From: Vampirovibrio chlorellavorus
GTDB lineage: Bacteria; Cyanobacteriota; Vampirovibrionia; Vampirovibrionales; Vampirovibrionaceae
DNA length: 64,000 nucleotides
Assembly: GCF_003149375.1 (NCBI RefSeq)
Contig: NZ_QFWH01000002.1
Span: 310,001 to 374,000 of the forward strand
Direction: 5' to 3'
Both the position numbers and the translations under genes were made by a program. Under the pieces are notes generated by a model that worked only from the letters and a program-made list of their open reading frames with translations, searched no databases and was not told the origin of the DNA. Of this stretch, positions 45,156 through 55,171 are shown in pieces; within the stretch, counting starts at the first letter, position 1; each line of letters opens with the position of its first letter.

Positions 45156-45521
45156 AAACTCCCTCCAATTCCTTTGATACGATGCTGAATGCCAGGCACG
45201 TCAATTTTTCCGGCAACGGCAGGGCCAGTCCGCACAGAGTTTTACGCAGTCCCCATCACTCAGGGGGCTGTGTGTTTGTTGAAACCCAAATCGTTAAAAA
45301 TGCCTCACTGCCTGTGGCACGGATTACGTTGAAACTCACTTTTCTTTCAATTAACGGCCATTGTACCCGGCTCAGCTGGAAAGTCAAAGGTATTTTTAAA
45401 CAAGCAGCACAATGATGCTTGTTGGAACTCAGACGCATCAGCCCTCAATCGTCTGTCAGGCTGGGATTCCGTCCGTTTGAAATACTGAAGCGGGCACCGT
45501 GTTTTTTTTCAGCACTGGGGA
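45156..45521. other. Intergenic region, no gene seen
   Basis: A 366-bp stretch upstream of the phospholipase D family gene. It bears no convincing gene on either strand, no strong terminator and no copy of the palindromic element. It is richer in A and T near 45290-45420. Confidence 0.4.
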
Positions 45522-45724
45522 TGGCAAACGCTAAAAAAGCCCGTGGCGGGGTGCGACGGGCGGAAGGCTTGAAAGTTGGCTCTAAAAAGCTGGCTTCTAA
45601 AAAGTCGACTTCCAAACAGAGGGCTTTGAAACGAAAAAGCTACTGGCTGGGCACGTTGGCCGTGGCAAAGGCCCTGCGTTTGGGGCTAAAGGCGCCTTTC
45701 ATGGCCAGGGCGATGCGATTGTAA
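45522..45724 (+). CDS. Doubtful small basic protein
   Basis: A possible 67-residue Lys/Arg/Ala-rich protein beginning MANAKKARGGVRR. It resembles small nucleic-acid-binding peptides in composition, but it has no proper ribosome site (GGGG directly touches the ATG) and its 3' end overlaps the better supported minus-strand gene by 85 nt. It may be a chance frame. Confidence 0.28.
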
Positions 45725-45861
45725 TGATCCAGTACCCCCAGTGAGGACTGGATGACTTCTTTGCAATCTTTATAAGGGTTGTCGGCGTGTGGGTTTTGCC
45801 GCAGCATTTCAGCGTAGGCTTCGCCCAGACGACGCTCAATTTCACGCGATTGATCGTTCAT
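45640..45861 (-). CDS. Small orphan helical protein (73 aa)
   Basis: A short soluble protein, MNDQSREIERRLGEAYAEMLRQ at its start, with balanced charge and amphipathic helices ending in a basic tail. AGGGG lies nine bases before the ATG, which supports expression. It is divergent from uvrA. No family recognised. Confidence 0.6.
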   Translation of the reverse strand: MNDQSREIERRLGEAYAEMLRQNPHADNPYKDCKEVIQSSLGVLDHYNRIALAMKGAFSPKRRAFATANVPSQ

Positions 45862-46087
45862 TGCTTTATCCCCTAAGTCCCAGTTGGACTGTCCCCTAAA
45901 AACAACCAGTTATGGATGCATAAAAACCAAACGGGTGTTTTTTGTGTCAGGCAGCGTGGGGGCGAACGTCCGGTGAGTGGTCTGCTCAAAACTGGAGTGC
46001 TGGCATACATTTTATGGAAGGTGAGCAGTCTGCTTCAGATGAGCCAGAGCATCGTCAAGCCGATTGTTTTCGGTCATAATAGGGCAC

Positions 46088-48943
46088 ATGCCTACTCGCA
46101 ACCAATGGATCAAAATTACCGGCGCTCGGGTGAATAACCTGAAAAACGTGAGCTGCGATTTGCCTCACGACCAGTTGACGGTCATCACCGGGCCCTCCGG
46201 CTCCGGGAAGTCCTCCCTGGCCTTTGATACCCTGTACGCCGAAGGACAGCGCCGCTACATCGAGTCCATGTCCTCCTACGCCCGGCAGTTTTTGGCCCGT
46301 ATTGAAAAGCCGGATGTGGACAGTATTCAGCATATTCTGCCCGCCATCGCCCTGGAGCAGAAAAATTCGGTCAAAAATGCCCGCTCCACCGTGGGGACGG
46401 CGACCGAGATTTACGATTACCTGCGCTTGCTGTACGCCAACGTGGGGCAAACCCGCTGCGATGCCTGCGGTGGGGACGTTAGCCGGGCCGATCCCTTTAA
46501 AATCCAGGGCATTCTGCAAGCCTACCCGGAAGGCCAGAAAGTGTTGCTGCTGGCCCCTGTGCAGCTCAAGGAATTCGGGGTGGACGAGTTGCTTCGGCAG
46601 GGCTTCTACCGGATTTACCGCAACGGGGAAATGCAGGATCTTAACCAGGTGCGAGAAGAATTGTCCTCGCATGAGCTGGTGCGCATCGTTATCGATCGCC
46701 TGATCATCAAGCACAAGGCGCTGGGGGCCCGCTTGCTGGAATCCATTCGCAGCGCACTGACGCTGGGCAATGGCAAAATTGAGGTTCTCACACTGGAGAG
46801 CGGCGAGAGCCAGTTGTTTCAGAATGAATTCGCCTGCCTGAGCTGTCACAAGACCTTTATTGAACCCTTTGCCAATCTGTTTTCCTTTAACAGCCCCATG
46901 GGGGCTTGTCCCGCCTGCGAGGGCTTTGGCCGCATCATCGGCATCGATATGGACAAGGTCATCCCCAACAAGAACCTTAGTCTGGCTAAGGGGGCCATTC
47001 ATCCGTTTACCAAGCCCAGTTACATCGATGGCTATGAGTATCTGGCTACCGAGGCCAAAAAGCGAAAAATTCCGCTGGATAAGCCCTGGAACGAACTGAC
47101 TGACGCTCAGAAGGCTTTTGTCATTGATGGCGGCGGCGAGTTCGATGGGATTCGGGGCTTTTTCGACTGGCTGGAAACCAAGAAGTACAAGGTGCATGTG
47201 CGGGTCCTCTTGGCCAAGTATCGGGGCTATTACCCCTGCCCGGATTGCTTGGGCTCTCGTCTGCGCCGGGATGCCCTGAATGTGCGGGTGCAGGGCAAGA
47301 ATATTCTGGACATCGGGGAGATGCCCATTGCCGAGCTGGTGGGCTTTTTTGAGGCGCTGACCTTGCCGCCCACCCACCAAACCATCGCCGAACGGCTGCT
47401 TCAGGAGATTAAAAGCCGCTTGACCTACCTGAACGAGATGGGCCTCACGTACCTTACGCTCAGCCGACAGTTTCGCACCCTCTCCAACGGGGAAGCCCAG
47501 CGCATTAACCTGTCCGCCGCCCTGGGCAGTGGGCTGACTGACACATTGTACGTGCTGGATGAACCCACCGTGGGCCTGCACGCCCGGGACACGGATCGGC
47601 TGATACGCATTCTGCAAAAGCTGCGGGATCAGGGCAATACCATTGTGGTGGTGGAGCATGACCCGGAAGTGATGCTGGCTGCCGATTACATTGTGGACAT
47701 GGGGCCGTCCGGTGGAGAGGATGGCGGACGCATTGTCTATGAGGGAAAACCCAAGGGCTTGCTAAAGGTTGCCTACTCTCAAACGGCCCGCTATCTGGCC
47801 AACCCGGAATTACTGGTTCCATCCTCATCGGTTGCCAAATCAGGTGCGCCCAAAGCCAGTGTCTCTAAAAAAGAGAAGATCAACGCCAAAACTGCTCAGC
47901 CGGATTTTATTGAGATTCGGGGCGCTCGTGGCAATAACCTGAAAAACCTGACTGTGCAATTTCCAGTCAACCAGCTGGTGTGTGTCAGTGGGGTGTCCGG
48001 CTCGGGGAAATCCACCCTGATTAAGCAAACCCTGTTTGCCGCCTACGAACACAGTCAGTCCCGATCCTTGCAGCTGGATGAAGCCCCGCATGAGGAAATT
48101 CTGGGGCTGGAGCGATTCAAAGATGTGCTGATGGTGGATCAAAGTCCGCCGGGCCGCTCGGCACGCTCCAATCCGGTCACTTACGTGAAAGCCTATGATG
48201 ACATCCGCAAACTGTTTGCCGAATCTCGCAAGGCTATGATTCTGGGGATTTCCCCCGGTCATTTTTCGTTCAACACCCCGGGCGGGCGCTGCGAAACTTG
48301 TGAGGGTCTGGGCACCCTGACCATTGATATGCAATTTATGGCGGATGTGACCGTGGTCTGCCACGATTGTCAGGGTCGTCGCTTCAACCCCAACGTTTTG
48401 TCGGTGGAGGTTGAGGGTAAAAACATCAACGATGTGTTGAACATGACCGTGGATGAGGCGGTGCGCTTTTTCGCCAGCAGCCGTAAAATCAGCAACAAGT
48501 TGCTGCCCCTGCAGGAAATTGGTCTGGGCTACCTCAAGCTGGGGCAGTCCACCGCCACCCTGTCCGGCGGGGAGGCCCAGCGTCTGAAGCTGGCCAGCTA
48601 CCTGCCAGCGGGCCATGCGGAACTGGATAGCGTTCGGGTGGCTAAAGATCAGTACCTGTTTTTGTTTGATGAACCCACCACCGGCTTGCACATGGCCGAC
48701 ATCGCTTTGCTGGTGCAGGCCTTCCGGCGCTTGGTGGCGGCAGGACACTCCCTGATTGTGATTGAGCATAACATCGATTTCATCGCCCAGGCCGATTACG
48801 TGGTGGACATGGGCCCCGAAGGCGGCGCCGGTGGGGGGCAGGTTGTGGCTCAAGGCTCGGTAAGGGAAATTATGGCCAATGCGCACAGCGAAACCGGTGC
48901 TTTCCTGAAGAAGCGCCTGCAGTCCCCGGTGGCTAGCGCTTAG
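46088..48943 (+). CDS. uvrA: UvrA-family excinuclease ABC subunit A, non-canonical class
   Basis: UvrA scans DNA for bulky lesions and loads UvrB. Two ABC cassettes are present: Walker [14 protein letters not shown] and [13 protein letters not shown], Walker [11 protein letters not shown] and [10 protein letters not shown]. Zinc modules CLSCH...CPACEGFG and CETCEGLG...CHDCQG are visible. Departures from the textbook form are the first signature [11 protein letters not shown] (LSGGE is usual), [16 protein letters not shown], and a longer loop before the second Walker B ([20 protein letters not shown]). These fit a divergent UvrA class. I use the ATG at 46088; the frame begins at a TTG 24 bases earlier. 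Confidence 0.92.
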   Translation: MPTRNQWIKITGARVNNLKNVSCDLPHDQLTVITGPSGSGKSSLAFDTLYAEGQRRYIESMSSYARQFLARIEKPDVDSIQHILPAIALEQKNSVKNARSTVGTATEIYDYLRLLYANVGQTRCDACGGDVSRADPFKIQGILQAYPEGQKVLLLAPVQLKEFGVDELLRQGFYRIYRNGEMQDLNQVREELSSHELVRIVIDRLIIKHKALGARLLESIRSALTLGNGKIEVLTLESGESQLFQNEFACLSCHKTFIEPFANLFSFNSPMGACPACEGFGRIIGIDMDKVIPNKNLSLAKGAIHPFTKPSYIDGYEYLATEAKKRKIPLDKPWNELTDAQKAFVIDGGGEFDGIRGFFDWLETKKYKVHVRVLLAKYRGYYPCPDCLGSRLRRDALNVRVQGKNILDIGEMPIAELVGFFEALTLPPTHQTIAERLLQEIKSRLTYLNEMGLTYLTLSRQFRTLSNGEAQRINLSAALGSGLTDTLYVLDEPTVGLHARDTDRLIRILQKLRDQGNTIVVVEHDPEVMLAADYIVDMGPSGGEDGGRIVYEGKPKGLLKVAYSQTARYLANPELLVPSSSVAKSGAPKASVSKKEKINAKTAQPDFIEIRGARGNNLKNLTVQFPVNQLVCVSGVSGSGKSTLIKQTLFAAYEHSQSRSLQLDEAPHEEILGLERFKDVLMVDQSPPGRSARSNPVTYVKAYDDIRKLFAESRKAMILGISPGHFSFNTPGGRCETCEGLGTLTIDMQFMADVTVVCHDCQGRRFNPNVLSVEVEGKNINDVLNMTVDEAVRFFASSRKISNKLLPLQEIGLGYLKLGQSTATLSGGEAQRLKLASYLPAGHAELDSVRVAKDQYLFLFDEPTTGLHMADIALLVQAFRRLVAAGHSLIVIEHNIDFIAQADYVVDMGPEGGAGGGQVVAQGSVREIMANAHSETGAFLKKRLQSPVASA

Positions 48944-49763
48944 GGTTGCTGCTAAAAAAGTGCTTGCCCGCCCGGCCCAGCAAGTCCCAGCCCACTTGGG
49001 CCGGTAATCCGCCGCTGACCGCGTTGACGGACGTGTTCACCCACAGCTCCTGCTGATGGCTCTCGTCGATTTTAAAATCGCAGTAGCTTTGGAACCACGT
49101 GTTAATAGCCGTCCCCAAGGTGTCGTCGTCCGCCTGAAAGGTCATGGCGATGAGTCGGGCCATGTGGTCGGCGTCATCGTTCAGTGGGCCGGTTTCCAGA
49201 AACGGTTGCAGATAGTCGGCCATGCGGCCATTGTCCAGCAGCAACAGCATGCGATGCGTCGTGGCGATAATGTCTTCCGGTAAAAAGACACGACCCTGAA
49301 ACACCTCGCTGCGGGTGAGTGTACGCTGTTCCGGGTTTTTTCTCAAACGCTCCAAAGCGGCTTGCTGATAGCTCTCATAGCGGCAGTGGGTCAGTTTAAA
49401 CCCTTCAATGGAAAACAGCGTTTTGGAAACGATAAAGCGGCTCAGGGCCTGCTCCTGCGGCAGGTGATCCTCAGCGTCCATGGCCGTGAGGAGGGGTAAT
49501 AATGCGCCCTCTGCCTGGGCCAGATTCAGGCGGGGATGTTGAAAGCGCAGCCAGCCCTTCAGCAGTTTACCCGCTCCCCGGCCCACTTCGTAGGCGGAAA
49601 TTTGCGACAGTAACGCCGCTTCGCTTTCCGCCCGGGCCTGCTCCCACTTTTGACGGGATCGACTTAAAATCCGCTGGGCGATGGCTGTGCTGATTGCGGA
49701 GAACAGGTTGCCTTTGCTGAGCGTTTTTTTCAAGTGCTTGCCAGAAAATCCCAAAAGGCCCAT
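48933..49763 (-). CDS. Orphan helical protein, function unknown
   Basis: 276 residues, predicted mostly helical, no signal peptide. It contains a stretch IAQRILSRSRQKWEQARAES, aromatic-rich helices, and a run near the C-terminus (TSVNAVSGGLPAQVGWDLLG) that could be a shallow hydrophobic segment. The ATG at 49763 is chosen because GGAG lies nine bases upstream. Its stop overlaps the end of uvrA by 11 nt on the opposite strand. No family recognised. Confidence 0.68.
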   Translation of the reverse strand: MGLLGFSGKHLKKTLSKGNLFSAISTAIAQRILSRSRQKWEQARAESEAALLSQISAYEVGRGAGKLLKGWLRFQHPRLNLAQAEGALLPLLTAMDAEDHLPQEQALSRFIVSKTLFSIEGFKLTHCRYESYQQAALERLRKNPEQRTLTRSEVFQGRVFLPEDIIATTHRMLLLLDNGRMADYLQPFLETGPLNDDADHMARLIAMTFQADDDTLGTAINTWFQSYCDFKIDESHQQELWVNTSVNAVSGGLPAQVGWDLLGRAGKHFFSSNPKR

Positions 49764-49817
49764 GGCTGTGTCACTCCGTTTGCTGCGTCTATGCAACAGT
49801 ATACCGGAGGATGCTCT

Positions 49818-50900
49818 CTAGTAGGGAACAATGCGGGTTGTGGTGCCAAATGGCGGGAAAGTGGTAGTGCCGTAGGGGCGATAGGGCTGAGCGTTCAGGG
49901 TCATGCCACCCGGATAGGCATAGGGATAAACCGGGTTGTAACCGTACGGTACCTGTCCCGGGATGGGCCCGAAATAGCGATTGCCCACGCCGTAGCCATA
50001 AGGCGCTCCGTAGGGAGGGTATCCATAAGGAGCGTTGTTGTAATACCCATTTTGCGGGAGGGCGGTGTTGTTGCCCCGGTTGAGATAGTAACTGCCCGCT
50101 ACGGCCCCGGCCATCATGGCCAGTCCGGCCAAGCCCTGCCCGATTGAGGCCAGCCTGGAAGGTCCGGCCTGCTGGGCGATGTCAGGAGTACCGGAATAGC
50201 TGTCAGCGTTTCGGTTGGGCTGATCCTGAAAGAAGGGGTCGTTGGCAAACGGGTCATCCTCGCTTTGCCAAAAGCGCTTTTTCCGGGCGGGGGATGGACT
50301 GCTTTGTTGCGCGGTATTGGCCATGGCGGGGGCTAGGGTGGGAGGCATCGGGTTGCTAACCGTGGGTCGCTTGGGAGCGGTTTTACCGGCTGAGGACGGA
50401 GCGCTGGCCGGTTTTTCCGCCTGTAGTTTGGCCTGTAAATCCGCTGCCGCTTTGGCCGCTTCCGCGGGGAATAACCGGGCCAGCTCGCCCAGTAGTTCAC
50501 CGGCGTCCTGAAACCTGGGTTCACCGTATAATACGGCTTGCAGGGTATTGAGGCGCTGAATGAGTGGGCTTCCCGCTTTGGGGGCGATGAGCAATTGTTT
50601 TTCCACGCTGCTGATAAACGGTTCAGCGGGCTTCAGTTTTTCTTCCAAAGCGGCTTGTAAGGCGGCTTGCTCCGCACTGGAGGAGGCTGTTTTGCTTGCC
50701 GATGACGCCGGGGACGGTGTGGTCGTTGGTGCTTTTACCGCCGGGGCGCTGTGATCGATGAGTGGTTTGGCTTGCCAGTCCGCGGCGAAATCCGATGATG
50801 CCCAGCACGGCACCAGCCCGCTGACGCCAAAACTCAGCAGGGTAAAGAGCGCACAGCCTTTTTGAATGATGGCGGTTTTGGGGGTGGGATGACGAAACAC
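49818..50900 (-). CDS. Secreted protein with Tyr/Pro/Gly-rich C-terminus
   Basis: 360 residues. A signal peptide is visible (hydrophobic CALFTLLSFGVSGLV, likely cut after CWA). A Ser/Thr/Pro/Ala linker follows, then a helical region near residues 80-160, and a second low-complexity linker. A hydrophobic Gly/Ala segment (IGQGLAGLAMMAGAVAGSYYL) leads to a C-terminal 90 residues built from PYGYPPYGAPYGYG-like repeats. The GTG at 50900 follows AAGGA at good spacing. Such tails occur in surface or envelope proteins; function unknown. Confidence 0.7.
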   Translation of the reverse strand: MFRHPTPKTAIIQKGCALFTLLSFGVSGLVPCWASSDFAADWQAKPLIDHSAPAVKAPTTTPSPASSASKTASSSAEQAALQAALEEKLKPAEPFISSVEKQLLIAPKAGSPLIQRLNTLQAVLYGEPRFQDAGELLGELARLFPAEAAKAAADLQAKLQAEKPASAPSSAGKTAPKRPTVSNPMPPTLAPAMANTAQQSSPSPARKKRFWQSEDDPFANDPFFQDQPNRNADSYSGTPDIAQQAGPSRLASIGQGLAGLAMMAGAVAGSYYLNRGNNTALPQNGYYNNAPYGYPPYGAPYGYGVGNRYFGPIPGQVPYGYNPVYPYAYPGGMTLNAQPYRPYGTTTFPPFGTTTRIVPY

Positions 50901-51124
50901 AGGCAACGTCCTTTTTGGCAATGGGCAATTCAGTTACTTTAATAAAAGGGGCTGAATTCAAATTGTTGCCAATGACAGGGCTTGGATGCCGAAAGGGCTT
51001 CTCCACCGGTAGACTGGCGAAGTCAGCGTGAGGGGTTGCGCTCAGTCGACCCGATCTTTATCGAACGCTCACCGAGCGCTTAAAAACCCTCTGGAATGGA
51101 ATTGGAATTTTCCTGAATCGTCTG

Positions 51125-51589
51125 TCAGGCCCCGTTTCCGTATTTTCCCAAATAAAGCCCACTGGCTTCGGCGAAGCCTTCCGGCCAGTCTTTGAGGAAC
51201 TGTCTCAGGGCCACACTGGGTTCCACCTGCATTTTTTGAACTTCTTCCAAGGTGAAAAAGCCCATCTCATTCAGGTTTTCATCCAGAGTCATGGTGGGAG
51301 TGCCACCCAAGTAGCGGGCCAGCATGAATACATCAATGGTGTGCTTTATCTCCCCGGCAGCGTCCTTCAGCAGAAAATCCGCCAGGTACAGCGTTTTCTC
51401 GATGGCCACATCCAGATCAATTTCTTCCTTCATCTCCCGCACGGCGCATTCTTCCAGCCCTTCATTCAATTCCAGTGTCCCGCCCGGGAAAACCCAGAAA
51501 GGGCGGTTATTTTGCCGCACCAGCAGCAATTTGTTTTCGTGGATCAACACCACAGCCAAACGCACTTTAAAGTTGTAATTCTGAGACAT
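51125..51589 (-). CDS. Nudix hydrolase
   Basis: A 154-residue Nudix-fold protein. The Nudix box is complete: GGTLELNEGLEECAVREMKEEI, matching Gx5Ex7REuxEE. The strand VRLAVVLIHENKLLLVRQ before it and FWVFPGG are typical. Substrate class (nucleotide sugar, dNTP or other) cannot be read. The C-terminal tail of 40 residues is helical. Confidence 0.92.
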   Translation of the reverse strand: MSQNYNFKVRLAVVLIHENKLLLVRQNNRPFWVFPGGTLELNEGLEECAVREMKEEIDLDVAIEKTLYLADFLLKDAAGEIKHTIDVFMLARYLGGTPTMTLDENLNEMGFFTLEEVQKMQVEPSVALRQFLKDWPEGFAEASGLYLGKYGNGA

Positions 51590-51621
51590 AAGCTGTTCCT
51601 TGTGAAAACTGAAAAATGATC

Positions 51622-51981
51622 TTAAAGACCGGACGTGACGGGCTGGGATGCGGCGGGACGGGGCGTCTTACTGGCCTCTTGCACCTCTTGAATTTGCCGC
51701 AGCCATTGGTGTTGGCTGGTCTGTGCGTTTCCCTCCCAGCCGCCCAGGCCATGGCGTTTGTGCAGGTTAAAACTGCCAAAGCGGGAGGCGCCCCTTTCCG
51801 TTGGTTGTGCGGGGCGGGTTGGGGGTGTTTGGGTTGGGCTGGTTTCGGGCAGTCTGGGGGCGCAAGCGCACAAGCCGGTTACTAACAGCAACAGGGTCAA
51901 GGCCATAAGGGGGTAGGACTGTGGAGCGCGGAAGCGGGTGGGGCGGTGCGGGGCACTCAAGGCGGTGTGTTGATTAGGCAT
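51622..51981 (-). CDS. Small putative lipoprotein
   Basis: 119 residues. A hydrophobic stretch (YPLMALTLLLLVTGLCAC) ends in a Cys-Ala-Cys that can act as a lipobox, with the second Cys as the lipidated residue. After it comes a Pro/Thr/Arg-rich chain without predicted fold. The N-terminal 25 residues before the helix are longer than usual. It lies just downstream of the region divergent to 52082. Function unknown. Confidence 0.5.
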   Translation of the reverse strand: MPNQHTALSAPHRPTRFRAPQSYPLMALTLLLLVTGLCACAPRLPETSPTQTPPTRPAQPTERGASRFGSFNLHKRHGLGGWEGNAQTSQHQWLRQIQEVQEASKTPRPAASQPVTSGL

Positions 51982-52081
51982 GCACTTATTAAAGCACCAT
52001 GGGTGGCTTGTTTTCTATGGCTGGCCTTGATTTTGGATTGATTGCGAAGTCTGTAGCAACAAACGGCGAAATCATGTTTTT

Positions 52082-52969
52082 ATGCCTGTACAAAAGGGAT
52101 GGGGCAAGATACGTATGGTACTTGATGGCTTGAGTGGCCAGTCTTATCAGCATGCGGGCGGGCTGCCGACCGTGATGGATGTGGGGAATGTGGTTTCCCC
52201 CCCGAAGCCCGGCCAAAACAAAAGCGCCACGGAAACCTGGGCCTTGAGTGTGGGCAATTTGGCGGTGCATCAGGGGCTGGCCCATAAGATTGATAAACTA
52301 TCGGCGGCCTCAGGCTCCACCAGTGCCTCGCCACCTCCCCGCAGTTATGCCCACTGGCTGGGCTTGGGGACGGAGCAGATCAAGGCCAGCGAATTGAGCT
52401 GGAATCGTCTGGGGCAAACGGTGTCTGGCAATCTGTCCGGGAAAGGTGTACCGGCTGCAAGCACTGGTTTTTCGGCCAAAACCTTTGCCAAGGAAACCTT
52501 GGTCGATCGCAATTTCAAGCCGGTCAAAAATCTGGTGACCGGTCAGTCCGCCGGGAACCGGGGACAAGGCTTGCTGAATACCACTGGCCTGGGCCTGGTG
52601 GGTCTGGATGTGTTTCGTCACAGCCGGGATGCTTACAAAGACGCCAAAGCACAGGGAGACGGCGCGCTGGGAGCCGCAGCGGCCACCGCCACGGCCACCG
52701 GCAAATATACGTTGCGCAGCGCGGTCAGTTGGGAAGCCGCCGGTCTGGGCTTTTCGCTGGGGAAAGCCCTGGCCCCCATCAGCATTAAAGGGATCCCGGT
52801 CGGTGGGGTGCTGGCTGGCGCCCTGACGGGGATGCTGGGCCAAAAGACGGCGGATAAAGTTTTGAAAACTGGCGATCAGGACCCGGTACAACAGCGCAAG
52901 GCTATTGCAGAGGCCCTGAAAGAAAACCGGAAAACAGCCCCTTCAGAGGCCTTGCCCGTCCCGGATTAA
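52082..52969 (+). CDS. Orphan protein with Gly/Ala-rich hydrophobic centre
   Basis: 295 residues, no signal peptide. A Ser/Gly/Pro-rich first half (ATETWALSVGNLAVHQGLAHKID and on) is followed by a hydrophobic centre from GLLNTTGLGLVGLDVF, and by AALGAAAATATATGKYT and KALAPISIKGIPVGGVLAGALTGMLG. A charged tail ends the protein. The alternating Gly-rich hydrophobic segments resemble those of the 30706 protein in style, not in sequence. An ATG at 52115 is an alternative start. No family recognised. Confidence 0.65.
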   Translation: MPVQKGWGKIRMVLDGLSGQSYQHAGGLPTVMDVGNVVSPPKPGQNKSATETWALSVGNLAVHQGLAHKIDKLSAASGSTSASPPPRSYAHWLGLGTEQIKASELSWNRLGQTVSGNLSGKGVPAASTGFSAKTFAKETLVDRNFKPVKNLVTGQSAGNRGQGLLNTTGLGLVGLDVFRHSRDAYKDAKAQGDGALGAAAATATATGKYTLRSAVSWEAAGLGFSLGKALAPISIKGIPVGGVLAGALTGMLGQKTADKVLKTGDQDPVQQRKAIAEALKENRKTAPSEALPVPD

Positions 52970-53088
52970 GGCGGGCCGCATGCCGGGCGCCTTGGCGGAC
53001 GCACTCCCGTGACTCCCGGAGGGGTTGCTCTTTTGTCGCATTACGGGCCGGCTTGAGCGCTGTATAATAATGGCGTTTCAGCATCGGT

Positions 53089-54270
53089 ATGGGGCTTGCC
53101 ATTGTGTCCGAACCCGCGTCCAACTCCACGTCCAAATCCAGCAAACTCAAAGTGATGACCGTGTTCGGCACCCGCCCGGAAGCCATTAAAATGGCCCCGG
53201 TGGTTAACGCCCTGGCTGCCTGCCCGCAGGAATTTGAGTCAGTGGTTTGCGTCACTGCCCAGCACCGGGAAATGCTGGATCAGGTGCTGGATCTGTTCCA
53301 GATTCGCCCGGATTATGACCTGAACCTGATGAAGCCCAATCAGGACCTCTTCCAGATTACCACCAACGTGCTGATGGGCATGAAAGACGTGCTGGAAAAG
53401 GAGCATCCCGACGTGGTGCTGGTGCATGGCGATACCACCACCACCATGGCCACCTCTTTGGCCGCCTTTTACAAGCAAATCCCGGTGGGCCACGTGGAAG
53501 CCGGTTTGCGTACCTGGGATAAATACTACCCCTTCCCGGAAGAGATTAACCGGGTGGTCACCGATGGGATTGCCACCCTGTACTTCGCTCCCACCGAGCG
53601 TTCCCGACAAAACCTTTTAAAAACGGGGGCACGGGAAGCCCAAGTGTTCATGACCGGTAACACGGTTATTGATGCCCTGCTGTACACCTTGCACAAGCCC
53701 GATCGCAACGGCCATTTACCCATTATCCTGGACGACAGCAAGCGTCTGGTGCTGGTCACCGTGCATCGCCGGGAGAACTTCGGGGAGCCCATGCAGGAAA
53801 TTTGCCGGGCCCTGAAAGACCTGATCACCGAAGATCCTTCTCTGGAGATGGTCATTCCGGTGCATCCCAACCCCAATGTGCGGGGCATTGTGCGCCAGAC
53901 CCTGGGCGATTTGGGCCGCATTCATCTGATTGATCCGCTGGATTACGAGCCCTTTTGTCGCCTGATGGAGCGGGCTGATATCATCCTAACCGATTCCGGC
54001 GGGGTACAGGAGGAAGCGCCCTCCCTGCAAAAACCGGTGCTGGTGCTACGAGATGAAACGGAACGCCCGGAGGCGGTGGAGATGGGCACCGTCAAGCTGG
54101 TGGGGCCGCATTATGACAAGATTTTAAGTGAAACCCGCCGCCTGCTTTCCGATGACACAGCCTATCAGTCGATGGCCCGGGCCATTAACCCCTATGGCGA
54201 TGGAAAATCATCTCAGCGCATTTTGGATGCTTTACGGGCCTTTCATGAGAATCCGACACTTTTTCGGTAG
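53089..54270 (+). CDS. wecB: UDP-N-acetylglucosamine 2-epimerase (non-hydrolysing)
   Basis: Interconverts UDP-GlcNAc and UDP-ManNAc for surface polysaccharide or teichoic-type polymers. Motifs are VFGTRPEAIKMAPVV near the start, VTAQHREMLDQVLDLF, HGDTTTTMA, HVEAGLRTWD, PEEINRVVTDG, VTVHRRENFG and DSGGVQEEAPSLQKPVLVLRDETERPEA. About 20 extra Ser/Lys residues precede the usual start. A perfect TATAAT at 53063-53068 would start transcription about 14 nt before the ATG, giving a very short leader without a ribosome site. Other surface-sugar genes are not adjacent. Confidence 0.95.
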   Translation: MGLAIVSEPASNSTSKSSKLKVMTVFGTRPEAIKMAPVVNALAACPQEFESVVCVTAQHREMLDQVLDLFQIRPDYDLNLMKPNQDLFQITTNVLMGMKDVLEKEHPDVVLVHGDTTTTMATSLAAFYKQIPVGHVEAGLRTWDKYYPFPEEINRVVTDGIATLYFAPTERSRQNLLKTGAREAQVFMTGNTVIDALLYTLHKPDRNGHLPIILDDSKRLVLVTVHRRENFGEPMQEICRALKDLITEDPSLEMVIPVHPNPNVRGIVRQTLGDLGRIHLIDPLDYEPFCRLMERADIILTDSGGVQEEAPSLQKPVLVLRDETERPEAVEMGTVKLVGPHYDKILSETRRLLSDDTAYQSMARAINPYGDGKSSQRILDALRAFHENPTLFR

Positions 54271-54310
54271 AATATTCTCCAGCCCTCATTCAAATTAAAA
54301 GGTAAATTTT

Positions 54311-55141
54311 ATGATCGTTTTACTGATGCCGGGATTGACCTCCCGCTTGAAGAAGATGCTGGCCTTATTGGTGTTGTCCACGTTGTTGCCTTTGGTGGCC
54401 TTGGCCAAAGCGCCCGATAGCACCTACGCCTATGTCTCCCGGGTTTTTGACAAGCTGCAGGCCCACTGGGAGGAGCAGGTTTACGCCAACCAGTTGACCG
54501 ATAACGTGCTGACTTTTGTGCTGGATGAAGACGGCGGTTTGCACAGCAGCGGCCTGAACGTGGGGGCCAATACCGATTCGGGTCGAGCTATCCTGTCATA
54601 CCTCAAAAGTAACGCCCCGTTTGGACGTTTTCCGGTCAGCCTGCAAGGCAGTCAACTGGAGTTTAAATTCAAGCTGGACGCCGGTAGTCTGCAAATGGTC
54701 AGCTACCAACTGCTGCCCAAGCCGAATAAAGACTCCGTGATTGCCTTCGCCAGCCCGGTGGCCAACCAGCCCCAGCCGGTCTCCCTGTTTTACACCCGGG
54801 TGGGCGTGCCCGGTAAGGTGTGGGACAAGCCCGCCAGCGCCTCAGGGACTGCCGATGCCATGACCACTTACGTGGAGCAGGTGCGTCAGCAGGTCAAAAG
54901 CAACTGGCAACTGCCTCAGGATTATCCCTTTCAGCGCACCATCGCCGTGCTGATGATTGATCGGGATGGAACGTTGCTGGGTTCCAGCATCAAGCAATCT
55001 TCGGGTGATGCCACCGTGGACAAGGCGGCCTTGAATGCCATCAACACCGCTGGGGCGTTTCCGGTGGCTCCGGCCAACGTCCCTTCCCTGCCCATTACCA
55101 TTGAGTACATCTTCGAGCCGGTACTGACCAGCGCCGAATAA
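54311..55141 (+). CDS. Secreted protein with TonB/TolA C-terminal-like domain, probably duplicated
   Basis: 276 residues. Signal peptide at the N-terminus (KKMLALLVLSTLLPLVALAKA). The C-terminal part is a TonB_C-type fold: YVEQVRQQVKSNWQLPQDY, then AVLMIDRDGTLLGSSIKQSSGDATVDKAALNAI and PLPITIEYIFE. The region at residues 40-125 repeats the same order (VFDKLQAHWEE, LTFVLDEDGGLHSSGLNVGANTDSGRAILSYL, LEFKFKL), so two such domains stand in tandem. Neither ExbB/ExbD nor a membrane anchor besides the signal peptide is present. AAAGGT lies before the ATG. Confidence 0.8.
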   Translation: MIVLLMPGLTSRLKKMLALLVLSTLLPLVALAKAPDSTYAYVSRVFDKLQAHWEEQVYANQLTDNVLTFVLDEDGGLHSSGLNVGANTDSGRAILSYLKSNAPFGRFPVSLQGSQLEFKFKLDAGSLQMVSYQLLPKPNKDSVIAFASPVANQPQPVSLFYTRVGVPGKVWDKPASASGTADAMTTYVEQVRQQVKSNWQLPQDYPFQRTIAVLMIDRDGTLLGSSIKQSSGDATVDKAALNAINTAGAFPVAPANVPSLPITIEYIFEPVLTSAE

Positions 55142-55171
55142 TCTAGGCGGACGCATTGAAGATTCCGCTGA

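Noticed and set aside
45180-45420. Possible sixth copy of the palindromic element (CTGTGTG...AAATCGTTAAAAA)
   Set aside because: The 11-base core is absent and the flanks do not pair; similarity is no better than chance by eye.
46055-47659. A 534-codon open frame on the minus strand within uvrA
   Set aside because: It lies antisense to the ABC and zinc motifs of uvrA and has the composition of a mirror frame.
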